From Dimorphilus gyrociliatus (taxonomy: Eukaryota > Annelida > Polychaeta > Dinophilidae), in contig CAJFCJ010000020.1 in assembly GCA_904063045.1 (NCBI GenBank), forward strand, positions 984,916 to 1,048,915: DNA of 64,000 nt, read 5' to 3'. The notes under the pieces were generated by a model. The model did not search any database. It saw only the letters and a list, made by a program, of their open reading frames with translations, and had not been told where the DNA came from. The position numbers and the translations under genes were made by a program. Position 1 is the first letter of the stretch, and the number at the start of each line of letters is the position of its first letter. Positions 13,701 to 26,260 of the stretch are shown one piece after another.

Positions 13701-16700
13701 GGTACATGAGATTTTTGGCACTTTAACCTGCATTGAGCAGTTCTGGTTTGACGAAAACTTTTACACTCTGTCGAACGACAATCAGACCACTCGGATGTTT
13801 GCCAATAAAGAAGGGGTTCCAACTCTGAGCATATTTTAAAGCAGGACTTTTGAGAAACGGGTTGAAGTTTTTTATTGCAATTTTGGTTATTACACCAGAC
13901 TTTTCTTGTGCGTATCCCTCCCGAACCACATCTCACACCCTTGCAATCGGACCAGGGACCTGTCGAGTATACGTATGTTAATTAATTGGCCTGTCGGTTG
14001 TAATTTAACGCCTACTCTACAAGTCACATTAAATCTAGTCATATCGTATGGGGTAAATTGCTGACTTTTTACGGACTGTCTAAGTTAATTTAGCCGTTGA
14101 ATTCGACTGCCTTTGACATATTATAAGGAGTAAAGGAAGGGGCTAAGTATCAATTTTTACACTAAAGTCAAAAAGGGGCAAATACATAGTATTTTACTTA
14201 GTGGCGAAACTTTTCAGCAATTCTATTTAGGAGAATTTTAAGTCAACACTTGCTTTTTTTTCAAACTTAAATCATTAAAATTAGGAAGAAAACCTAATTT
14301 AAACGATATAAATGAAGAATTATTACACTAGTATCTGATTCTTGAAAGTGAAAAAAAAGATCTTTAAATATTCATAATATACTATACACTATATATTAAA
14401 ACACTTGTTTTAAATGAAAATCGATTTTCGACAAATATGATTGACTGTTGATCGAGTTCACTTGCAGTAATCTATAATTCTTTTTTTTTATTTCAATTTT
14501 TTTTTATTATTCTTTATTATACTTTTTTTCCAATTATGACAAGCAGACGCTTTTACATTCGAATAAGCGGATTCCTTTCAATTAAAGAAAAGAACTTTAT
14601 CGATAGGTGGCGTGTAAATACCCGAAAAGAGTAACATCTAAACACATCCTTAATTAGGAGGACGGTAGAAACAAATTTGCAACTAATTTGCACATCAATT
14701 AAGTGGAACACGCGAACTAGAGCAAAGTCTTGGTCAGTAGCATCATCATTTAGACTGATAATCCTTTATATCATTTATTAATATAATTAATTTAAGACAA
14801 AAAATTTTCCCTATTAAAATGATATTATATTATATAGTTAGAAAGATAAGTTTGACAAGACGGGAAAGAATTGCACTGCCGCTTTTCCCCTTGCTATCTT
14901 ACTTTTGATTTCTCACGAGAAGAGCTTATGGAAAAAGGATTTTTGTCCAAATGCTTTTTGCGGTTGACAATAGCCTTTGCTGTGCGGAATTGGCCTCAAA
15001 TATTCGCCATCAACCACTGAATTAGGAAATTTTCCGGAGAGTGAAAATTTTTTTTGCAGGTGGCTAATACAGTACACATATACCGATTTATCGATCCGTC
15101 TTACAAGTTGCGGATCGATTGGAGAAAAATTTCCAGCGGGTGACAAAACAATTGCAAGTGCGAACAGAGAGTGGGGAACCGATTGGATAGAGAAAGAATG
15201 ACCATGGGGAGGGAATGTTGTAATATTAGACCAAACACCTGAAGCAATTTAATATCTGTGTTTTGCGCGTATTAGGTACTTAAAGTGGACAGAACGGACG
15301 GAAGGGGAACGAAAGAGATGAGATTAATGGGTAAGGAAACGACGTGAGAAAAAAAAAGCAGCTTGGTTTTAATAGAGTTGTAAGATTTCTAATGGAGGGC
15401 AAACAATGATGGTAGAAACATCTCACTCGTCGGGACTCATCAATATAGCTATACACGGTTGATATCAATGCGTGAATAGGGAGACAATTAAATTGACTCG
15501 AATAGAGTGAAATTGTCACCATTCTTAAAAACTACTTAAAAGAAAAATTAAGCAAAGAAATGAAAGGGTTGATAAGACACAATCCAGATGTCAGAATCCG
15601 TCAGTGTAAATATACTAAAGATATTAGTTAGAGAAAATAAACGAAAATTAAATTAGACAGAAAATGTTGCAGTAGCATTTTTGCAGTCCTGCTTGAGGCT
15701 AGAAATCAACACTGAAAAAGTCTGTAATACGATTTAACGGTTCGTCGGACTATATACAAATAGATTAACCTAGTAAAAAATGTCCTCGCTTTCAATCAGG
15801 ACACTATGAATTCGTGGGGGAACTGACAAACTGGTCACTTCAATCTATTTATAAAGTGGCGCCACGATTATAATGGTGGCAGAAGGCGACGCTTCGCGCA
15901 TAAAACAGTCATTTTTTATACTTGATTAATACAAGTGCTACAAATAGAACCAATTTTTACATGGACAAACTGTCTCATCTAAAGCGACAACATATTTATC
16001 ATTTATCTTTTGGTCTTGTACAAATTAATTCCTAATTAACTTATTAGTAATTCTGATACGTACAAAATAGGTAATCAGAGATATTTTAGATGGTTTTATC
16101 CTTTTAACTTGTTTATTTTTCCCTCTTACCCAATTTCCAAGTCGTTTTTTTACTTGATTAATACGAGCAGTGAGATAAACATGACTGTACTGCAAAATAG
16201 ACCCATAGAGATGTCCCTTACGCTTATTTAGTTATAGACGAGAATATAGAACATTTTAATATAAAAAATATATAGTTATATATCAATATATACTTTATGT
16301 ATCAGAGATATATAGATGCAACTACATAGAAGAGCTTAAAGACATCTATTGTATAGCGTATACGCAATTTCTTCTGTTGCAGTTTACATCTATATCAGTA
16401 TATTCAGTTTAAATGTCTTTTGTAAGACTAAAATTAATTAGTTGTTCGTTCAGTTGATTGATACACTATATGAGATATCCAATAGGTCCGAGTTTAATAC
16501 GACTTAAGCCTATTTAAATCATCAAATTAGTTACGTATCCTCTTATATTTAAATATATATATATATATATATAAGTCTGCCTTTTAGTACTGCTAAAATA
16601 GAATACTTATATCATTATTATTGTAATTTTCACTCAACTAAGAAAATATAACTAATATTTTCATAATTGATTATTTGAAGGGCTAGACAGTATCTTTTTT

Positions 16701-19700
16701 CCTGTATTCTTCTTATCCTTCTATTCCTAGCCGCAATGTAATTTAAGTATTCTTTTCAGTAAAGAATTACCCCGGTTTATCTGTACGTTTTTTATATAAA
16801 AATAACCAGTTGTATATACAAGTAATATCCTATCATTCCACAACACGCACCTGGGGTCATAAAAAGCTAAACAGCTAATCATTCCTTAGATTTTATAGAC
16901 ACGTAATTTTGTTTAATAATATCATTCTTTTACACTCTGATTAATAGTTGTCTTAAGTAACGTTCTCTATCCACCATCGTTTGTGTCATAAAAATATAAA
17001 ATATTCAATTTTATGGATAATTTCGCGCAGGTTATATTGTAACCTTCCTCGATAACTTCAAACTCTTTTTGAATAAACCATACCAATCGTATAGTCTGGA
17101 AAACTTATTATTAATTTTGTGGAGAACTAGAAATAGGTTGCAAAATTATTATTATCGTTATGCATTCCTCTTCCTCTTTTTTTTTGTTTACAAGAACATT
17201 TCGTCTACAAATCCATCAGTCAATAAAACGTGAATGTTTGATTAGCTATATATTCGACCAGTAAACAACGAACGTGCAGTATATAGCCGATTAATGGAAT
17301 AGAGATTAACGGTAATTCTACACTGTCTAACATACAGCAAAAGGAAAAAACGCCTATGTAAATAAGCAAGAAGAAGGAAACGTCTACGTTAGTTTCTTTC
17401 TGTCAATTATAGTTTACAGTGCATATTTTCGTTATTTATTTATCTTGTTCTACAAAGTTTGTTTGATTTGTTTTTAAAGAAAAAAACACTATATTCAGTT
17501 ATTCAGTCAAGAGAGGAAAAAGTATTCAAAACCAATTGTGAATTATCCTCTCAAATAGAAAAGATTTATAATTTATTCCAAGTTTTTGATTACAATTAAA
17601 CAATTTTTCAACAAGCCTTTCATGAATATATAATAAAAAGCATAAAAAACGTAATCTTTAGAGCCTGGAATTTGCAAACATTTACTATATCATGTAAAAT
17701 GTATGTCTATTTGACGTAACTTGGTTTTATATTATTTTTTATTCATTATAAAAACTATAACAATGGTTAATACACGTTCGTGAATATATTTGATTAATTA
17801 GTTTCCCTGAAATATTCTTTTCTTACATGTTTTTTTATTCTATTATCAAGATTTATTCAAAAATTTGTTTGAATAATTAAAAAAACTGTAGTTTTCTTTC
17901 TTCTTCTATCTTCTGTTCATTTTACATGCATGTATGTATTATATACTGTATATATAAGGAATAACGCAATTTATATTAATATTATCTTAAAAGATTAATA
18001 ATTATCTACTAAAAATTTATATTACTTATGTAAATATTATAAAAAAGGAACTAATTGGTATTTTCTACTAGAACCTTTCTACGTAATATACTTTATTCGT
18101 TCTTAAGTATAAATAGATTAAGTAGCAAAGTAAATAGATGTAGCAATAACAAGAAGAAAGATAGGAAAAAAGTAAAAATAAAAGATGTAAAAGAAGAAAT
18201 AAAAGATTAAGAAAGAAATTGATATTTAGATATAAATATATATGTTTTTATACTATCTTGCTAAGTCATGTTGTTTTATTTCTTTGATTGAATAAAATCA
18301 ATTTAATTACAAACACTTATTTTTTCTTGTTAAAAACTTCCGTGTCAAGGTTAATTTCTTATTCTAAGGGAGGGAAAAGAGAGGAAAGAGAGAAGATAGC
18401 GTGATTTGTATCCTGCTCTCATCGTCATCCTTTTCTCTCAGTTTGCATCCTCCTTTTTTAAATAATTACAGTGAAGATAATTATGATAATTGGTATTATA
18501 ATTAAATAATATAGAGAAACGTGGTTTTTTCTCTTTACTTGCCTTTAAATTATATATATATATATTGGTTAAACAAACAGAGATGTATATACTTAGAAGT
18601 TGAAGGTATAGTACTTTTACTTTGCTAAACTACTATAAATTGCAAAGCTACTATAGCGGATTTCAACATGATTTTTTTACTTATAGTAATGCTTTACATC
18701 CATTATGAACAATTAAATATTCATATAATTAAATATTCATACAACTTACATGTTTGATTGAGTCATACAGGGAATGTAGAAGGATAATATCCCTTTTTTT
18801 GACAGACAAGAATAGTTATCAATTATGCTTTTATATATATAGACGATACATTACTGTCATATGCCTTATTTAACACATATTTTTTATGGTAGTTACTCTT
18901 AATAATATCATAATAATTAGTTAACAATGTAAACAAATTGCTTAATAGTCATCTTTCAATATCAAAGTTACATAATACTTTTAGGATTTCGCTATAATTC
19001 CTCTTCTTTAAATGAAGCAACCCTACGTTAAATTGACTAACTTTACAGGCCTATTAACAGCAGTAACCGGCAGAGATGTCTAGCCGACCCTTTGAAGAAG
19101 GTCGATATTATGATATATGCATTGCATATATAGAGTTATCTATTTATAAAGCAAGTACTAAATATCGCTATATATATACATCTTTCAAAAAAAAGTAACC
19201 TCTTTGTATATATATCAAAACGCATGCATCGTTTGATTATAAATGTTGTAATTGGGCTTTATACGTTATGTTCCACAATCAGAAGGACCCTGATTATTTC
19301 CTTAACTAGTTATAAGATATATTAGCACGTGCGCAAAACGTAAGATCACAGGATCGAACGTGACTTACAAGGATCGTTAACGTCACGCACTGGTACAAAA
19401 ATGCAAGAGAAATCAGAATAGAGAATAAAGATGGGTTAACAGTGGGGGGGAGGGGGCGAGGGAAAATAGAGAAAAAAGGCGTTCAAGGAATAGACATCGA
19501 CAAGGGGAAACCGTCTACGGTCAATGGACGTCCAGATGATCGATTAAGTAGTTTTATTGTAGGGAGTTTTGGGCGTTAGTAGTTTAAAGAAAAAACGAAA
19601 AAGGTGACAAGCAAAAAGGCACTTTAACGCCAGTAAATTGACGCACCTTATGTTATTGACAAACTGCAAATTTTCCCTAACGTAAAAACGGACAAAATTT

Positions 19701-19767
19701 ACTTACCAACTTGCCAGGAGTTGGCCAATGGCACGAAAAGGATTATGCAAAATTTAATGGCGTCCAT
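4722..19767 (-). CDS. THSD7: THSD7A/THSD7B-type multi-thrombospondin-repeat transmembrane receptor (24 exons, about 1488 aa)
   Basis: Single-pass surface protein; vertebrate relatives act in endothelial migration and podocyte adhesion. Exons in transcript order: 19767-19707, 13959-13332, 10541-10323, 10264-9996, 9746-9541, 9416-9227, 9158-8954, 8747-8629, 8567-8364, 8299-8182, 8116-8040, 7963-7807, 7751-7585, 7379-7198, 7141-6869, 6809-6558, 6485-6368, 6262-6117, 6038-5922, 5840-5741, 5664-5470, 5321-5115, 5054-4967, 4890-4722. Exon 1 encodes a signal peptide (MDAIKFCIILFVPLANS). About 22 TSR-like units follow, alternating a W-x-x-W type (CVVSEWSEWSDC) with a Y-x-W type (YKWISGAWSKC), mostly ending in CG and basic residues. 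The order matches THSD7, including its CPC-x-Y-like CSCMPF unit and the final CNPPC...HSYC...CACMPGY module. Exon 23 encodes the membrane segment (VWMFMVIGIGLFVVTSV) and exon 24 a 56-residue tail rich in Ser/Thr. Vertebrate THSD7A is near 1650 aa. THSD7A versus B cannot be decided. The GTTTGT donor of exon 22 is the least certain junction. Confidence 0.9.
10542..13331 (-). other. Intron 2 of the THSD7-type gene (2.8 kb)
   Basis: Intron between exons 2 and 3. No additional TSR exon was found inside it, and exon 2 (phase 2, ending GG) joins exon 3 (starting C) to restore a glycine codon. Around 12750-12970 lies a long pyrimidine-rich stretch that reads open in two plus frames only because it is low-complexity. 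A CACGTG E-box core sits near 12668. Confidence 0.75.
13960..19706 (-). other. Intron 1 of the THSD7-type gene (5.7 kb)
   Basis: First intron, between the signal-peptide exon and the first TSR exon. The phase-1 junction G|GT makes the glycine of QVG-PWSDC. No nested gene is recognised. A G+C-richer island at about 14880-15230 is open on both strands and contains a 9-bp inverted repeat (15090-15119). An (AT)n tract lies at 16553-16573. A long first intron with islands is common where enhancers sit, but that role is inferred here. Confidence 0.75.
16553..16573. repeat. (AT)n microsatellite
   Basis: About 10 AT units inside intron 1 of the THSD7-type gene. Confidence 0.85.
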
Positions 19768-21243
19768 TACGTAATCGACTCATCGATTGCGTCACATAGA
19801 TCCTCATCCTTCAGGATTTTCATGTAAGTCACGCTCGTTTTCGCCACAATCCCTTCTCTTTAGTTTTTTTTGATGGTATAATTACTGCTCAATATACTAA
19901 CGAGTTTTCCTGTATATTTTCTTTAATATCCGATTCTGTTTAAAAAAAACTCGAATGAAACAAAATATAGAAGAAGTTTATTATATTTATTAGACAAGTT
20001 TATAGGTTGGTCAATGGTTATAAGTGGCATTTGAATCAGAAGAACTTCCATTATGGGCTAGTATGGAAGTAAAAGCTTTTTTTTACTAGGCGTTTTATAT
20101 CACGGATACCCAAGGGGAGAAAGGACTTATAACCCTCATTAAACTAGATTTCACCCAATAGTAATTAGCTAGTGCAATTGTTGAAAATGTAAAGACAAAG
20201 AGGAAATATAGAATTAAAAATTTGACTTTACTGTCTTTTTTTTCTAAATATCAGTTTCGTATCTCTTTTACCTATTTTTCGGACTTTTTAAGACCTTTTC
20301 AATTTCGCATGGTAATTCTTTCTTTTCTATTCCATATGAATATATTTTTGCCCCCAGATGATATTCGATTGACGTTGCTCAAGGTTATTATTAATTCTTT
20401 GAAGATTCGAAAGAATTAGCTGTATGTTTCCTATATCTTTTGTTTTAAGATCCATAGCAATTAGACATATTAAACATAAAAGAAATACTATTATGGATTA
20501 TTCAAGTTCCTATTTTTTTTCATTGCACATTCAATTATTTTTTATAACGTATTGGATATGTAAATGTGTCGGGAAAGAGAAAATTGTGACTGTAGTAAAC
20601 TATAATTATCGAAAAGATATCGTATACATTGAAGACGGTAATTATTGAAGAATTTGACCTTTTGGAGTAGGCCATAAACTATGATTATGCACAATAAGCA
20701 TGCAACGATTTTGTCCTTTAGAGGCTCCAGCAGAGTATTAGTGAGTATTAGGAGTTTGTCTTGATTGGATTGAACGAAATGTGGTTAAGTTACCTACTGG
20801 ATTTGCACATATTGAAAAAATATCATTCATTTTCTTCTAAGAAATCATAGTATAGAAAAAGAATAAGAATATGAAATCTTATATAACAATATAATTTACT
20901 GAATTGATAAATTGTTTATCTAGTAAGTTTTGAATCAAATATTCTAAATAGGTCATGAGGATAAAACGGAAAACCAAAGTCAACCTTTTGCTGTTCTTCA
21001 TCAAAATTTATCCTAAGGCTAACTATATACCTTTTTGTTTGATTCACTGCATTTTTCATTCTCATCCCGTTCGACAAGTAAAGGCAATAATTCTCCCGAT
21101 TGTTTCACTGACTAGCCATTTTCAATTAGTACTTAGCCTGAATTTTTTATAAATTCAATCGGTAAAGTTGAAGAACAGAAACAATAAGATAGATTCAACG
21201 CTTCAAAGGTAGAGAGAGGATAAAGGATTGAAGTAAGGGGAAG

Positions 21244-21295
21244 GGGGCGGCCGTGGCAGCGGGCCATTATTTGGCAGTAAGCGGTTATATAAAAG
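21244..21295 (+). promoter_or_regulatory. Orphan core-promoter-like segment (GC box plus TATA box)
   Basis: A GGGGCGG GC box at 21244-21250 is followed by TATATAAAAG at 21286-21295, inside an otherwise A+T-rich gene-poor region. A start site would be expected near 21315-21325, but no recognisable coding exon follows closely. The motifs are seen directly; promoter function is inferred. A chance match is possible because TATA-like strings are common in such DNA. Confidence 0.25.
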
Positions 21296-23650
21296 GAACG
21301 GATTTAGGGAAAAGAAAAAAAGAGACAGAAAACAAATAACCTCAAAAAATGTTTGATTTAGTCGAATAAAACAAAAAAAAGCCTCACCAATAGCCGTAAA
21401 ATGTCATACGAATAGAGTTTACGTTTGTAAACAATGCTATTTTCCCCCTAAATTTTACATTAAAGCGGGACAAACAATCTACAATTATTTCCTTAAGTGC
21501 TCACTATTGTGTAGCTTAGCGATTGTTCGGATAATTAGCGGTATGCCTTATATATTTTACCCTTCTTTACTTTTTTCTTCTCCTATCCTTCCTTTTTTAT
21601 TCTAAGACTAGAATGATAAAACGACTGTTCGACCAATACCAAAACTAAATCAAGCCGACCTTCCTTTTCTATTATAGGCAAGCCGTCGGTAGTCAATTTA
21701 TAACCGAAAAAGAATTATTGTGCAGTTTTGTGGAATTAGTGCAGTATGAAACGCATCGTTCTCGAGTGCTGATTCCGCAGTTCGCTGGGTGCAAACTAAA
21801 AAAGCCCGACTTTTATTATTAACCTCTTTCTATAGCTATAAGCTATTATTATTCTACATAAGGAAAAGGGGAACGATCGACTGCTAAATTGTAAGGTCGG
21901 CACTGCATTACGGCTAAAATGCTACCGGCGTATGGACAAATTAGCTAAGGATTTTGTAATAAAGTTGCTGCCTAACTAGGTTCTGTGACCAGTCGTCAAT
22001 TATCACTCGAACATCCGTAAAGAAATTGGTTACAGTTTAAATCTTAGAATCCAATCGGATTCCTAGAACTTCCAATTATCTTATGGGAGAGAACATTTCG
22101 AGTGTTATCCCAGTGTTAACTTTTACCTCTCTTCTAAAAATAAATCCCTTTAATTTCTCAATAGATTCTTAAGAAAAGTAAAAGAGGAGAAAGAGTGAGA
22201 GAAGAGAGATAAAATGAAAAAGATAGAAGGGAATGTAGGTTCAAAGTCAATAGTAGTACCATAGAATAATGATGACAAAATGAAAATCATTTCTCTCTCT
22301 TTTCCTTGATAGTTTAAAAAAAGAACAATAACTAAATCAAGATTACAAACTCGTCAAAAAATCCGCCTACAATTTGTAACAGGAGAATGCTTTTCGGCTT
22401 GCAATGGATTAGTTATTAAAGAATCTAGTAGAAAAACTCCTCGGGCTAATATACGCTAATCGGCTGGAAAAGAAAATTTGAAGGGGCAAATTCTATGTTT
22501 TTGTCTCTCACAAACTGTGTAAGTTGATAGGTGTGAGAAAAGAGATGAAACGTATAAGAGATAAATAGGTGTTTTTTTAATAGTTTAACTTCAACTACTA
22601 ATTAATTTCCTTTTTCACAAATTTCAATCGTTTCAATTGAGAACAGTAAAAAAAGTTTAAATGGTTTAAGACACAAGTAAAAGTTAATTTAGGGGCCTGA
22701 AAGTGACTCTTTTGATGCTCGTCTAATATATTTATACAGCTATATATTTGAATAGCTTAGGGGGGAGAAGAATGAAGAGGCGAGGGTGGTATATAAGAGA
22801 AGAACTAAGATTCCTAACTTTTTACGTTAAATAGCTGAGATCTTATACAGTTTAAGAATAATCCTATATCTTCTCTTTCATGCCTAAAAGGCTCGTACTC
22901 AATAAGATATATTGAAAACTCGTTGTTGTTCCTCCTTTTAAATTAAACTCATTAAGAAGTTTCTTAGCTTAGAATTAGTTATATGTTTTTTATTTTTACT
23001 TATTTAATGCTTTTATCTAAAAGAACAAGTTCAAGCTTCATAAGTTTTTCATATCCTTTAAGAAACTGTTTGTATTTCTCTTTTTTTTTTGTAAATAGGC
23101 CTACTTTGACATTCTCTCCTTATTACAAACGCCTAAAAAATTCACCAAATAAACAGAAGAAGAAAACAAATACTTTCATTGATTCTCTAATATTTTAATT
23201 AAAGAGAAGATACCGAAGTTTAGTTAAAAACTGAAGAGAGAGAGAGTTTAATTAATTAGACACTTCGTCAAGGAACGTCAAAAATTTGTCATAAAAGTAA
23301 GACCAACATTTTTCCAAATGGATTTTCGATAATAGCTTACGAAATTATTCTAAAACATTTTCAAATTATCTTTAATCGTCATTATCGCTCACCTGTAAGT
23401 CGTTAAAGGTCGCCTTTTGCGTGATACTAGGAAATTAACGCCAACTGCGTCAGCCTATATACTGTACCACAGATAAGATACATATACATTTGTCTATATA
23501 TTTAATATACACCATATATACGCCTACTTACATTATATCTCTATTTATAGGTGTTTATGCACTCGAAAGAAATAAACGTAAAATATGAATTAGCTTGTTG
23601 GAAATATACATATAGATTGATTCTGGTTCTTATAGATACATTATATACAA

Positions 23651-23652
<2 letters not shown>

Positions 23653-23692
<40 letters not shown>

Positions 23693-23717
23693 ATATTAAA
23701 TATATATATATATATAT
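23653..23717. repeat. Compound (AT)n microsatellite
   Basis: Two AT runs (23653-23685 and 23700-23717) separated by a short A+T-rich spacer. The Ile/Tyr-repeat reading frame across them is an artefact. Confidence 0.9.
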
Positions 23718-24006
23718 GTATATATATATTCTGTCTATTATATCATATATGCATAAAAATTAAAATTCAGCATTCATATATTCATTGAAATTCCTTATTA
23801 ATAAACTATTTTTCGTTCTTTGAATTGTTAACCATTTAAACAAAAATAAAATAGGCTTATACAATTAGAACTTACTTGACTAGAGGAGCTGAAAGTGTAG
23901 TTAATGTCACCTTTCTTCTATTTTCAGATCCGTATGATCTTGGACCGTTACTTAGGCGTCGAAAGCGTTCGAATGAAAGGCGAAGTTGATTGAGATAGTA
24001 CGGATA

Positions 24007-24018
24007 GATCACGTGATC
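24007..24018. promoter_or_regulatory. Palindromic E-box GATCACGTGATC
   Basis: A perfect 12-bp palindrome with a CACGTG core in the TCACGTGA context preferred by MITF/TFE/USF-class bHLH-zip factors. An ATTGG (CCAAT on the minus strand) lies 16 bp away at 24034-24038. It sits in a G+C-richer island with a strong minus-strand splice donor at its left edge (GTAAGT, exon end at 23877), so this may be the promoter and a 5' untranslated exon of a minus-strand transcript. Confidence 0.3.
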
Positions 24019-26236
24019 GCTACGATTAAGCTGATTGGACGGTGGCTTTTTTTTCTCTCTGTTTTCTTTGCTGTTGCATTGCTTTTTGGCAAACAAGGTA
24101 ATACTGGCGAGAGGCGTCTAATTGAGTTGTTTTTTGCGGTCTGTTTTGACATGGGAATGGAAGATGAGCGAAGGGAGGTGAAAATAGATAAAACTTTCTA
24201 GCACGAAATTTCTACCAGAAGGCCCCATGACATAAAGCGTAGTTTTGATCAATCACTTTCTTCTATCATGAATAAGTAAAGGAATATTAGAAACAAAGTG
24301 TAAATTTGAAAGGAAAATAAGGAAAAGAACTGTTTGACTGATTGAGTAATAACTTCTCTTCCCTTCTTGTTTATCACATGATTCGACTCTATAACCGAGT
24401 TTAAGTAATTGTAGAAGTATTTCACTTAATGGATCTTGTAAACAAAAAAAACTGTTTGAAAGGAGAAAAGAGCAGAGTGGTAAGTAAACAAAAGTCTTAA
24501 ATCTCCTCATCATAATTAGCATAATATATGATTTATTACAAAAAACTACTTGTCCGATACGTTTAAATGTATATTTATTGATTTTTTATGAATAAAATAA
24601 TAGTATTTTCATTGTAAAGTATTCGAAGCAAAGTTATAAATTGGTATGAAAAGGATAAAAGGGAATAAATCTATCTATACTTATTAAATTCTTAATATTA
24701 GCAGAGTGAAAAATCTTAAAGATATAGAATATCCATAAATATTCTGTTTCTGTCTACGACTCTATCGATTTACACATTTCAGCATTAAATATTAAAGCTA
24801 ACTTATATGTGCTTTAGATACGGATGACCACCGAAAATAAATAGATATAAAAAATAAGATGATTATAGTTTGTGATCAATTATGCCATCCAGGCCTACAT
24901 CTACGCAATGCGTCTTAACATGAAATTTAAAAAAGACGAATAATAACTAGTATTCCTTTTGATTTGTAACTGATTTTATTAAATAAAAATTAATGATTTT
25001 AATAGGTTTCTAATAGAAATTTATCTAATGTATAAAGTAAATTGATATACAGGAATGTTACTAGTCCAGCAGCTTCCATTCCTTCCTGCAAATCATTTAG
25101 ACTGACAGTCCCCTCTATTTATTTGTAAAAGTAAGCGCAAGTATTAGTCATCATTCAACTGAAGTCTATCATATAGTTTGCCAAACATTTTCTCCTCTGA
25201 TGTCCTCCCTTTGTTAGGGTTTGGAAGGAAGAGTTTGAGGAAATATATAGTATATCCATGTTTAAAGGAGCTATTATTTATGCCCTAGCCACTTACCTTT
25301 TTCCATATGCTTTCTATTTAAATAATTGCGAATCTTCTTAGAAGATTAGAAACTAGGAAGTGCGGTCTACGTTCTAAGAAGAAATGCCTATACAAAAGAA
25401 CAATATAGAAATTATGTTATCCTTATTCACCGTAAAGCTTAATCGTTTTAATGGAAAAATTTTTTTAGTCATCGAAACAGATTCCAATAAATCGCAAGTG
25501 AAGACGAATAACAAAAAGAGTAATAGTATTCCATTTCCGTAACGCCCCTTCAGACTACTGAATTGATCGTAATCAATACGTAGGCCTAATTTCATTGTAT
25601 AACTCGTTTACGTAGTACCGTTACCAAGATGAATAGAAGTATATGATATTCCTTTATATTGTCCAACACGTGGTTTATGTTCTCTATCGCTTATCTTAAT
25701 CAAAATTATTCCCAAGAATCGCAGGCAAAAGATGGCGCCAGATGCTTTCATTACAAAGGATTATGTAACTTTGTGTAAAAAAATTTATAATAAAAGGTTA
25801 AAGAGTACACAAAAGTAGTGTAAATAGGTAATGTTATATATTATGAGCATCACAAATGTGTAAAAGTAGAAAACAATAAAAAAAAAGGTTTCGTCAACAG
25901 ACGAGTGCATTTGTGTACTTTATAGAGAGCAAACGCAGAAAATAAATGAAGCGTAGCCGGTTGTCAATAAAGAACAAAGAGCGCGAGAATAATTGCAGCC
26001 GTTAAAACAACGAAAAATTTACAAATATCGGCTTTCTATCTTTAAAAAACTATCGAATGGGGGATAAATGAGTACCTCTTTTATTTTCGTAAACAAAATA
26101 GTATTGATGAATTTTTGCGGTAACAGAATGGAAGAATAAAAAATATCGGTTCAGATGAAAATAAAAAAAAAGACCTTGAGTGAGGAAGATAAATAGATAT
26201 ATTAAGTGAAGAGGGGAAGAGACATAGAAGGAGCGG

Positions 26237-26260
26237 GAGAGAGAGAGAGAGAGAGAGAGA
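26237..26260. repeat. (GA)n microsatellite
   Basis: Twelve GA units followed by degenerate purine-rich sequence to about 26285. The Ser/Leu-repeat protein read on the minus strand is an artefact of this tract. Confidence 0.9.

Noticed and set aside
23551-23763. Plus-strand frame of Ile/Tyr repeats
   Set aside because: Translation of the compound (AT)n microsatellite.
25374-25595. Minus-strand frame with one hydrophobic segment
   Set aside because: No splice sites, family match or promoter; consistent with chance.
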